From positions 434,001 through 498,000 of the forward strand of contig NZ_JADQDC010000001.1 in the NCBI RefSeq assembly GCF_015694345.1: a DNA stretch of 64,000 nt, in the 5' to 3' direction. Source of the DNA: Novosphingobium jiangmenense. Its GTDB lineage: Bacteria > Pseudomonadota > Alphaproteobacteria > Sphingomonadales > Sphingomonadaceae. The notes under the pieces were generated by a model. It was given only the letters and a program-made list of their open reading frames with translations, searched no databases and had not been told where the DNA came from. Positions 50,830 to 57,849 of this stretch are shown piece after piece (position 1 is the stretch's first letter; each line of letters begins with the position of its first letter). A program made the position numbers and the translations under genes.

Positions 50830-50923
50830 TCCTGCCGCGCAGGCCCTGTGGCCTCGCGACCACCCCCTTGAGCTTTGCCCGCCTGACTCCCCGGCCGCCT
50901 GTGCCGCGCGCACAATTTTCGCG

Positions 50924-51001
50924 AATATCGAAAGCCGATTGGCATCGCTATTGACGATTTGCGTATCCGATGGCATCGTAAATTACGAATGCAGCGCACC
51001 T
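50924..51001. promoter_or_regulatory. Promoter element, copy B of the duplicated ~78-bp block
   Basis: This block aligns without gaps to 2833-2910, with identical runs AATATCGAAAG, TTGACGATTTGCGTATCC and AAATTACGAATGCAG. It lies upstream of the meta-cleavage operon and contains the long dyad at 50960-50989. Confidence 0.7.
50960..50989. promoter_or_regulatory. Long-dyad operator candidate, site 7
   Basis: TGCGTA-N18-TACGAA matches 11 of 12 arm positions and lies 66 bases upstream of the first gene of the meta-cleavage operon. Confidence 0.65.
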
Positions 51002-51055
51002 CATGCGGCCAACGAGTCGGCAGTGCGTTCAGGTGATTTGGGAGAGTCGGGGAAC

Positions 51056-52267
51056 ATGGCCAGCGCTGTCGCACTTTCGCAGACGGATGCGATTCCAACG
51101 GGCGAGGAACTTGTCGCCCGCGCAAAAGCGATGATCCCGACCTTGCGCGAACGCGCCCGCGCTTGCGTCGCCGCGCGCGACGTGCCAGCGGAATCCATCG
51201 CCGAGATGCATGAGGCGGGCTTCTTCCGCATCCTCCAGCCGCGCCGCTGGGGCGGCTACGAAATGCACCCCAACGTGTTCTACGATGTGCAGAAGGCGCT
51301 GGCCGAAGGCTGCATGTCGACCGGCTGGATGTACGGCGTTGTCGGCTGCCACCCTTACGAGATCGCGCTGTTCCACGAAGAGGCGCAAGCCGAAGTCTGG
51401 GGCAAGGACACTTCCACCCTCGTCTCGTCGTCCTACCAGCCCGTCGGCAAGGTCACCCCGGTCGAGGGCGGCTATCGCCTCTCGGGCCGCTGGGGCTTCT
51501 CGACCGGCTCGGTCCACTGCCAGTGGGTCGTGCTCGGCGCGATGGTCCCCCCGCGCGAAGAAGGCGGCGCGCCCGACATGCGCGCCTTCCTGCTGCCCCG
51601 CGCCGACTACACCATCGACACCGATAGCTGGCACGTATTCGGCCTGCAGGGCACCGGCAGCCATGACGTGATCGTCGACGATGTCTTCGTCCCCGAACAC
51701 CGCACCCACCGCTCGGTCGATGGCTTCCTCTGCGCCAATCCGGGGCAGGAGACCAACCCCGGCCCGCTCTACACCCTGCCCTGGGCGCAAGTGTTCATGC
51801 GCTCGGTGTCGACCGCGGCCTTCGGCGGCGCGCGCGCGGCGATCAACGCCGCTGTCGAGATCGCGCAGAGCCGCGTCTCGACCAACACCGGCAAGGCTTC
51901 CAAGGACGATCCCTTCATGAACGCGGCCATCGCCCGCGCCCATGCCGAGGTCACCGAGATGGAGCAGACCCTGCGCCTCACCTTCGAAGACCTCATGGCC
52001 CATGCCGAGCGGGGCGAATCCATCCCGATGGAGAAGCGCACGTTCTACGCCTACAACTCGTCCAGCGTGGTACGCCGCATGGCCGATCTGGTCGACGACA
52101 TGGTCAAGCTGCTCGGCGGCCGCGCGATCTACATGTCCAGCCCGATCCTGCAGCCGTGGCTCGATCTCCACGCCGGCCGCGCCCACGTTGCCAATGATCC
52201 GGCCAACCGCACCGCCGATCTCGTCGGCGGCATGCTCGGCCGCGAACCTTCCTTCACCTTCCTTTGA
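51056..52267 (+). CDS. Flavin-dependent hydroxylase, acyl-CoA dehydrogenase fold (HsaA-like), copy 2
   Basis: A 403-residue paralogue of the hydroxylase at 15719-16915, sharing blocks such as GFFRILQPRRWGGYEMHP, EGGYRLSGRWGFSTG, GTGSHDVIVDDVFVP and HAGRAHVANDPAN. It would hydroxylate a phenolic seco-steroid to a catechol with reduced flavin supplied by a reductase not seen here. The start is ATG 51056 after GGGAGAG and GGGGAA. It leads the meta-cleavage operon (hydrolase, hydratase, aldehyde dehydrogenase, aldolase), so this copy is probably the main HsaA; the other may serve a different phenol. Confidence 0.88.
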   Translation: MASAVALSQTDAIPTGEELVARAKAMIPTLRERARACVAARDVPAESIAEMHEAGFFRILQPRRWGGYEMHPNVFYDVQKALAEGCMSTGWMYGVVGCHPYEIALFHEEAQAEVWGKDTSTLVSSSYQPVGKVTPVEGGYRLSGRWGFSTGSVHCQWVVLGAMVPPREEGGAPDMRAFLLPRADYTIDTDSWHVFGLQGTGSHDVIVDDVFVPEHRTHRSVDGFLCANPGQETNPGPLYTLPWAQVFMRSVSTAAFGGARAAINAAVEIAQSRVSTNTGKASKDDPFMNAAIARAHAEVTEMEQTLRLTFEDLMAHAERGESIPMEKRTFYAYNSSSVVRRMADLVDDMVKLLGGRAIYMSSPILQPWLDLHAGRAHVANDPANRTADLVGGMLGREPSFTFL

Positions 52268-52279
52268 GCGAGCGCGCAC

Positions 52280-53110
52280 ATGGCTGATCTCAAGCACGCC
52301 AGCCACCGCGTTACCGGTGGCTACGACATCGTCATCGCCGAAGCGGGCGACGCTTCCGCACCAGCGGTCGTGTTCCTCCACGGCAGCGGCCCCGGCGCAT
52401 CGGGCGCATCCAACTTCCGCCAGAACATCGACGCCTTCGTCGATGCCGGATACCGCGTGATCCTGCCCGACCTGATCGGCTATGGCGGCTCGTCCAAGCC
52501 CGAAGGGCTGGACTACACGCTGCAGCTGTTCACCGACACGGTATACGAAGCGCTCGTCGCCCACGGCGTGACCAGCGCCAGCCTCGTCGGCAATTCATTG
52601 GGCGGCGGCATTGCCCTGCTTATGACGCTCGATCATCCGGAGTTCACGAAGAACCTGGTGATGATGGCGCCGGGCTGCGTGGCAGAGCGCGAAAGCTACT
52701 TCGTGATGCCGGGCATTGCCAAGATGGTCTCCAACTTCGGCAGCCCCGATTTCGACCTGGCCGAACAGAAGCGTCTCGTCTCGAACCTGGTCCACCCCGA
52801 TTTCGCGCCGAACATCCCGGACGCGCTGGTGGAAGAGCGCTTCGCCGTGGCGCGCACCCAGCCCAAGGACGTGCTGGTGCGCATGCGCACGCCCGACCTC
52901 TCGCCGCGCCTGCCCGAGATCACCCAGCCGGTCTTCGTGCTGTGGGGCCTCAACGACGAGTTCTGCCCGGAAGCGCACTCGCGCCTGTTCCTCGACCACT
53001 GCCCCGACGTGCGCGCCATTACCTTCGTCCGCACCGGCCACTGGGTCCAGGTGGAACGCGCCGCCGAATTCAACGCCTATGCCATCGAGTTCCTGAATGC
53101 CCGCCGATAA
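52280..53110 (+). CDS. hsaD: Meta-cleavage product hydrolase (HsaD/BphD-like)
   Basis: A 276-residue alpha/beta hydrolase. The oxyanion motif HGSGPGASG is at 34-42, nucleophile Ser106 in GNSLGGG, acid Asp226 in WGLNDEF and base His254 in TGHWVQ. This is the C-C hydrolase class acting on 2-hydroxy-6-oxo-dienoates. In steroid degradation HsaD splits the ring-opened product into HIP and 2-hydroxyhexa-2,4-dienoate. It lies 12 bases after the hydroxylase and overlaps the hydratase by 14 bases. The context with HsaE/G/F-type genes makes the reaction class very likely. Confidence 0.88.
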   Translation: MADLKHASHRVTGGYDIVIAEAGDASAPAVVFLHGSGPGASGASNFRQNIDAFVDAGYRVILPDLIGYGGSSKPEGLDYTLQLFTDTVYEALVAHGVTSASLVGNSLGGGIALLMTLDHPEFTKNLVMMAPGCVAERESYFVMPGIAKMVSNFGSPDFDLAEQKRLVSNLVHPDFAPNIPDALVEERFAVARTQPKDVLVRMRTPDLSPRLPEITQPVFVLWGLNDEFCPEAHSRLFLDHCPDVRAITFVRTGHWVQVERAAEFNAYAIEFLNARR

Positions 53111-53891
53111 GATCCAGCACTATGGTGCGGCGCTTTACGACGCGCTGCGCGCCCGCAAGACCATCGCCCCGCTGATCGAGCAGGACCCCTCGCTGACGAT
53201 CGATGACGCCTATGCGATCAACCTGGACTTCCTTTCGCGCCGCGTCGCCGATGGCGAGAAGGTCGTCGGCAAGAAGATCGGCGTGACCAGCAAGGCGGTG
53301 CAGGACATGCTCGGCGTCCACCAGCCGGACTTCGGCTTCCTGACAGACTGGATGCATGTCGAGGGCGACATCGACATCGACGCCAAGGCCCTGATCGCCC
53401 CGCGCGCCGAAGCCGAAATCGCGTTCATCCTCAAGAGCGGCCTCAACGGCCCCGGCATCACCGCCGCCGACGTTCTCGCCGCGACCGAGAGCATCGCACC
53501 CTGCTTCGAGATCGTCGACAGCCGCATCGACGACTGGAAGATCAAGATCGTCGACACCGTCTCCGACAACGCCTCCTGCGGCGTCTACGTGATCGGCGAG
53601 GAACGGCTCGATCCGGCAGGGCTGGACCTGCCCAACCTGCACGTCGCCGTCACCAAGAACGGCGAACCGCTGTCCGAGGGCTATGGCCACGCGGTTCAGG
53701 GCGATCCGGCGCAGGCCGTGGCTTGGCTTGCCAATACCCTCGGCGCCTATGGCGTGACGCTCGATGCGGGCGACGTGATCCTGTCGGGATCGCTCGTCCC
53801 CCTCGCGCCCGCCGTGAAGGGCGACCGTTTCGAAATGACTCTCAGCAACGATGCAGGGCCGCTGGGCACCTGCGTCGCCAACTTCGTTTGA
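53097..53891 (+). CDS. hsaE: 2-hydroxydienoate hydratase (HsaE/MhpD-like)
   Basis: A 264-residue member of the MhpD/fumarylacetoacetase-like family. [20 protein letters not shown], the acidic metal-site region [11 protein letters not shown], and [24 protein letters not shown] in its two parts are diagnostic. It hydrates 2-hydroxyhexa(penta)-2,4-dienoate to a 4-hydroxy-2-oxo acid. It starts ATG 53097 inside the end of the hydrolase gene. The next two genes encode the aldehyde dehydrogenase and aldolase that finish the lower pathway. Confidence 0.9.
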   Translation: MPADKIQHYGAALYDALRARKTIAPLIEQDPSLTIDDAYAINLDFLSRRVADGEKVVGKKIGVTSKAVQDMLGVHQPDFGFLTDWMHVEGDIDIDAKALIAPRAEAEIAFILKSGLNGPGITAADVLAATESIAPCFEIVDSRIDDWKIKIVDTVSDNASCGVYVIGEERLDPAGLDLPNLHVAVTKNGEPLSEGYGHAVQGDPAQAVAWLANTLGAYGVTLDAGDVILSGSLVPLAPAVKGDRFEMTLSNDAGPLGTCVANFV

Positions 53892-53901
53892 GGAACACTC
53901 C

Positions 53902-54843
53902 ATGGCACGCGTGAAGGCCGCGATCATCGGCTCGGGCAACATCGGCACCGACCTGATGATGAAGATGATCAAGTACCCGCAGAACATGGAGCTGGCGATC
54001 GTCGTCGGCATCGACGAGAATTCCGAAGGCCTCGCCATGGCGCGCGAGCACGGCATTGCCACGACCCATGAAGGCCTCGAAGGCCTGCGCAAGCACCCGC
54101 TCTACAAGGACATCGGCATCGCCTTCGATGCGACCTCGGCCTATGCGCACAAGGTCCACGACGAGGCCCTGCGCGCCGACGGTATCCAGGTGGTTGACCT
54201 GACGCCCGCCGCGATCGGTCCGTTCACCGTGCCCCCGGTCAACATGGGCCAGCACCTCGATCAGCCCAACGTCAACATGGTGACCTGCGGCGGTCAGGCG
54301 ACGATCCCGATGGTCGCCGCCGTCGCCCGCGTCTCGGACAAGCTGCACTACGCCGAGATCGTGGCCAGCGTCTCCTCGCGCTCGGCCGGCCCCGGCACCC
54401 GCGCCAACATCGACGAGTTCACCCGCACCACCGCCCGCGCCATCGAGCAGGTCGGCGGCGCGGCCAAGGGCAAGGCGATCATCATCCTCAACCCTGCCGA
54501 ACCGCCGATGATCATGCGCGATACCGTGTTCACCCTGTCCGAAGGCGGCGACGAGGACGCCATCCGCCGCTCGGTGGCGGACATGGTTGCCGAAGTGCAG
54601 AAGTACGTCCCCGGCTACCGCCTCAAGCAGGAAGTCCAGTTCGAACGCTTCGGCGACAACAACCGCCTCAAGATCCCCGGCCAGGGCGAGTTCACCGGCA
54701 TCAAGTCGATGATCATGCTCGAAGTCGAAGGCGCGGGCGATTACCTGCCCAGCTACTCCGGCAACCTCGACATCATGACCGCCGCCGCCAAGGCCACCGG
54801 CGAACTGCTTGCCGCGCGCCGCATGGCCGCTGCTGCCGCCTGA
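53902..54843 (+). CDS. hsaG: Acylating acetaldehyde/propanal dehydrogenase (HsaG/BphJ-like)
   Basis: A 313-residue CoA-acylating aldehyde dehydrogenase with NAD motif GSGNIGTD at 10-17 and catalytic Cys129 ([10 protein letters not shown]). The family forms a channelling complex with the aldolase encoded next, turning acetaldehyde or propanal into the acyl-CoA. The start is ATG 53902 with GAGG overlapping the hydratase stop. In steroid degradation the product would be propionyl-CoA. Confidence 0.93.
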   Translation: MARVKAAIIGSGNIGTDLMMKMIKYPQNMELAIVVGIDENSEGLAMAREHGIATTHEGLEGLRKHPLYKDIGIAFDATSAYAHKVHDEALRADGIQVVDLTPAAIGPFTVPPVNMGQHLDQPNVNMVTCGGQATIPMVAAVARVSDKLHYAEIVASVSSRSAGPGTRANIDEFTRTTARAIEQVGGAAKGKAIIILNPAEPPMIMRDTVFTLSEGGDEDAIRRSVADMVAEVQKYVPGYRLKQEVQFERFGDNNRLKIPGQGEFTGIKSMIMLEVEGAGDYLPSYSGNLDIMTAAAKATGELLAARRMAAAAA

Positions 54844-54856
54844 AGGAGACCGGACG

Positions 54857-55894
54857 ATGACTGCAACCTTCAACGTCGAACGCGGCGACAAGCTCTACAT
54901 CCAGGACGTGACCCTGCGTGACGGCATGCATGCCATCAAGCACATGTACGGGATCGACCACGTTCGCGCGATTGCCGCGGCCATCGAGAAGTCGGGCGTC
55001 GACGCCATCGAAGTCGCCCACGGCGACGGCCTGTCGGGTGCCAGCTTCAACTATGGCTTTGGCGCGCACACCGACTGGGAATGGCTTGAAGCCGTGGCCG
55101 ACGTGCTCGACAAGTGCGTGCTGACCACGCTGATCCTGCCCGGCGTCGGCACGGTGGAGGAACTCCGCCGCGCCTACGATATCGGCGTCCGCTCGGTCCG
55201 CGTCGCCACGCACTGCACCGAGGCCGACGTTTCGAAGCAGCACATCGGCATCGCCCGCGATCTCGGCATGGACGTCTCGGGCTTCCTGATGATGAGCCAC
55301 ATGATCGAGCCCGATGCGCTCGCCCAGCAGGCCGTGCTGATGGAAAGCTACGGCGCGCAATGCGTCTACGTGACGGACAGCGGCGGCGCGCTCGACATGG
55401 ATGGCGTGCGTGCGCGGTTCGAGGCCTATGACCGCGTGCTGAAGCCCGAAACCCAGCGCGGCATGCACGCGCACCACAACCTCGCATTGGGCGTTGCCAA
55501 CTCCATCGTCGCGGCGCAGTGCGGCGCAGTGCGCATCGATGCTTCGCTCACCGGCATGGGCGCGGGCGCGGGCAATGCCCCGCTCGAAGTGTTCATCGCC
55601 GCCATCGACCGCAAGGGCTGGAACCACGGCTGCGACGTGATGATGCTGATGGACGCCGCCGAAGATCTCGTCCGTCCGCTGCAGGACCGCCCGGTCCGCG
55701 TCGACCGCGAGACGCTCGCGCTCGGCTACGCCGGCGTCTACTCCAGCTTCCTGCGCCATGCCGAGAAGGCGGCCGAGACCTATGGCCTCGATACCCGCGC
55801 GATCCTCGTCGAACTCGGCCGCCGCAAGATGGTCGGCGGGCAGGAAGACATGATCGTCGATGTCGCGCTCGACATGCTCAAAGCGCAAGCCTGA
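54857..55894 (+). CDS. hsaF: 4-hydroxy-2-oxoacid aldolase (HsaF/BphI-like)
   Basis: A 345-residue class II (metal-dependent) aldolase. TLRDGMHA with Arg21-Asp22 is near the N-terminus, and metal ligands His204 and His206 lie in GMHAHHN. It cleaves 4-hydroxy-2-oxohexanoate (or -valerate) to pyruvate and an aldehyde passed to the partner dehydrogenase. The start is ATG 54857 with AAGGAGA upstream, 13 bases after the dehydrogenase stop. The gene order hydratase-dehydrogenase-aldolase is the standard one. Confidence 0.94.
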   Translation: MTATFNVERGDKLYIQDVTLRDGMHAIKHMYGIDHVRAIAAAIEKSGVDAIEVAHGDGLSGASFNYGFGAHTDWEWLEAVADVLDKCVLTTLILPGVGTVEELRRAYDIGVRSVRVATHCTEADVSKQHIGIARDLGMDVSGFLMMSHMIEPDALAQQAVLMESYGAQCVYVTDSGGALDMDGVRARFEAYDRVLKPETQRGMHAHHNLALGVANSIVAAQCGAVRIDASLTGMGAGAGNAPLEVFIAAIDRKGWNHGCDVMMLMDAAEDLVRPLQDRPVRVDRETLALGYAGVYSSFLRHAEKAAETYGLDTRAILVELGRRKMVGGQEDMIVDVALDMLKAQA

Positions 55895-55955
55895 CTTCAA
55901 GCAAGCAACCGGCGAGAGGGCACCAAAAGCCCCCGCCCTACCGGGAGAGAATGCC

Positions 55956-56726
55956 ATGATCCTCAAGGACAAGGTCGTCATCATTACCGGCGCCGGCCCC
56001 GGCATGGGCCAAGCCGCGTGCCGGGGTGCGGCAAGGGAAGGCGCCAAGGTGGTCGTCACCGCGCGCTCGAAGCAGGCCATCGAGGAAGTGGCGCACGAGA
56101 TCGTCGCTGCCGGGGGCGAGGCCATCGCCGTCCCGCTCGACGTCACGCAGATGGATCAGTGCCAGGCCGCCGCCAAGGCCGCGCTCGACAAGTGGGGCCG
56201 CATCGACGGTCTGGTCAACTCGGCCTACTACCACCCCGATTGGGGCCCGCTGATCGAACATGACATCGACCAGGTCCTGCAGGCGTTCAACGTCGGCGCG
56301 GCAGGTGCCCTGCGCATGGCGATGGCCGTGTTCCCGACCATGAAGGCGCAAGGCGCAGGCTCGATCGTCAACATCTCCACCCTGTGCACCCGCAAGCCGA
56401 TGCCTGGCGAAGGCGGCTATGGCATGGCCAAGGGCGCATTGAACCACATGACCCGCCACCTCGCGGTCGAGTTCGGCGGCACCGGCGTACGCGTCAACAC
56501 CGCGCTGATGGGCTGGATGATGGGCGCGCCGCTGGAAGGCTTCATCCAGACGCTTGGCGAAGGGGCCGAAGCCTTCCGCACCCAGCGCGCCAGCGAAATC
56601 CCGGTCGGCCACATCCCGCCCGACGCCGATTGCGCCAAGGCGGTGTACTTCCTGCTCTCGGACTACGCCTCGGAGATCACCGGCGCGATGCTCGACGTCA
56701 ACGGCGGCGACTGGGTCGCGGCATAA
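55956..56726 (+). CDS. Short-chain dehydrogenase/reductase
   Basis: A 256-residue SDR with cofactor motif TGAGPGMG, a YGMAK catalytic motif, and NGGDW near the C-terminus. The usual NNAG is replaced by NSAYYHP, an uncommon change at the adenine-supporting position. The start is ATG 55956 with GGGAGAG six bases upstream. It continues the meta-cleavage operon and precedes two small-domain proteins. It probably acts on a hydroxy or oxo group of the steroid or of a lower-pathway product. Confidence 0.88.
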   Translation: MILKDKVVIITGAGPGMGQAACRGAAREGAKVVVTARSKQAIEEVAHEIVAAGGEAIAVPLDVTQMDQCQAAAKAALDKWGRIDGLVNSAYYHPDWGPLIEHDIDQVLQAFNVGAAGALRMAMAVFPTMKAQGAGSIVNISTLCTRKPMPGEGGYGMAKGALNHMTRHLAVEFGGTGVRVNTALMGWMMGAPLEGFIQTLGEGAEAFRTQRASEIPVGHIPPDADCAKAVYFLLSDYASEITGAMLDVNGGDWVAA

Positions 56727-56737
56727 GGGGAAGCGCC

Positions 56738-57268
56738 ATGCAGCTTGAATGGATGAAGACGGCAAAGTCCCTCGCCGAAGACCCGGTAGAGGGCTACGAT
56801 CCCGATGCGGTCACCGTCAGCGAGGTCTTCGAGATCGCCGCACCGGCCCGCGTGGTCTGGTCGATCCTCACCGATCTTGAGAACTACAGCGCGTGGAACC
56901 CCTTCTGCATCCGCGCCGAAGGGAAGATCGAACTCGGCCATGCCGTGGTAATGACGCTGATCAACTATGCCGTGCCGGGGACGCTCTTCCCCAACTGCGA
57001 GTTCATCAGCTCGATCGTGCCCGAACGCCAGATCTCGTGGGACCTGCCCAACGATCCCGCCTGGCCCTACCCCGCCCGGCGCGACCAGATCATCGAGCCG
57101 ACCGGCGAGGCCTCGTGCCGCTACTTCTCGACCGACGCGTTCCTCGGGACCAACGGCATCCACGTCTTCCGCTTTGCCGGCCCATGGGTAAAGCGTGCCT
57201 TCGACGATACCGGCCGCGCGCTCAAGGCGCGTGCCGAAATGCTCTACGCGCAAGAACAGAAAGCCTGA
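56738..57268 (+). CDS. SRPBCC (START-like) domain protein
   Basis: A 176-residue polyketide-cyclase/START-like protein. VSEVFEIAAPARVVWSILTD, then LENYSAWNPFC, is the characteristic N-terminal strand-helix region, and a long C-terminal helix (RALKARAEMLYAQEQ) closes the cavity. Such proteins bind or isomerise hydrophobic molecules such as sterols. The start is ATG 56738 after AAGGGGAA. Its place in the meta-cleavage operon suggests substrate binding or a cyclase-type step. Confidence 0.85.
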   Translation: MQLEWMKTAKSLAEDPVEGYDPDAVTVSEVFEIAAPARVVWSILTDLENYSAWNPFCIRAEGKIELGHAVVMTLINYAVPGTLFPNCEFISSIVPERQISWDLPNDPAWPYPARRDQIIEPTGEASCRYFSTDAFLGTNGIHVFRFAGPWVKRAFDDTGRALKARAEMLYAQEQKA

Positions 57269-57275
57269 TCCCGCA

Positions 57276-57809
57276 ATGCCTTATACGCTTCAGCAGCTGT
57301 CCGACATGGAAGAGATCAAGGTGCTCAAGCACCGCTACTTCCGCGCCATCGACACCGGCGATTTCGCCGCCCTGCCCGCGCTGTTCACGGCAGACGTCGC
57401 CTGCACCTACAACGGCGGCACCTACAAGGTCTCGCTCAAGGGGCGCGAGGCCATGGTCGAGTTCCTGTCCAACTCGTTCCATTCGGGCGCGCTGGCCATG
57501 CATATCGGCATCATGCCCGAGATCAACGTCACCGGCGACAACAGCGCCACCGGCCTGTGGTACCTGCAGGACGTGTTCATCGACCTCGAAAAGGACGCCC
57601 ACACCTTCGGCACCGCGATCTACACCGACGCTTATCGCCGCGAAGGCGGAGTGTGGAAGATCGAATCCACCTACTACGACCGCGTGATCGAAGTCCTGCG
57701 CAAGTTCAGCGAGATGAAGGGCAAGCCCACCGTCCAGCGCCTCGCCACTACCGGCCGCAAGCCCCACGAACGCACCGACATCAGCCACCTCATCCACTGG
57801 GACGAGTGA
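57276..57809 (+). CDS. SnoaL/NTF2-like protein
   Basis: A 177-residue NTF2-fold protein. EEIKVLKHRYFRAIDTGDFA then LPALFTADVACTYNGGTYK is the typical start, and WKIESTYYDRVIEVL the final strand and helix. The fold includes ketosteroid isomerase and SnoaL cyclases. No catalytic Tyr/Asp pair can be assigned with confidence. It is the last gene of the meta-cleavage operon, ending before a hairpin at 57822-57849. A double-bond isomerase or dehydratase role is possible. Confidence 0.83.
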   Translation: MPYTLQQLSDMEEIKVLKHRYFRAIDTGDFAALPALFTADVACTYNGGTYKVSLKGREAMVEFLSNSFHSGALAMHIGIMPEINVTGDNSATGLWYLQDVFIDLEKDAHTFGTAIYTDAYRREGGVWKIESTYYDRVIEVLRKFSEMKGKPTVQRLATTGRKPHERTDISHLIHWDE

Positions 57810-57821
57810 GGCGGTACGAAG

Positions 57822-57849
57822 CGCGCGCTACTTCAACCCGTAGCGCGCG
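57822..57849 (+). terminator. Hairpin at end of meta-cleavage operon
   Basis: CGCGCGCTAC (57822-57831) and GTAGCGCGCG (57840-57849) form a 10-bp stem with an 8-base loop. It overlaps the last codons of the convergent transglutaminase-like gene, so it may stop transcription in both directions. Confidence 0.55.
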
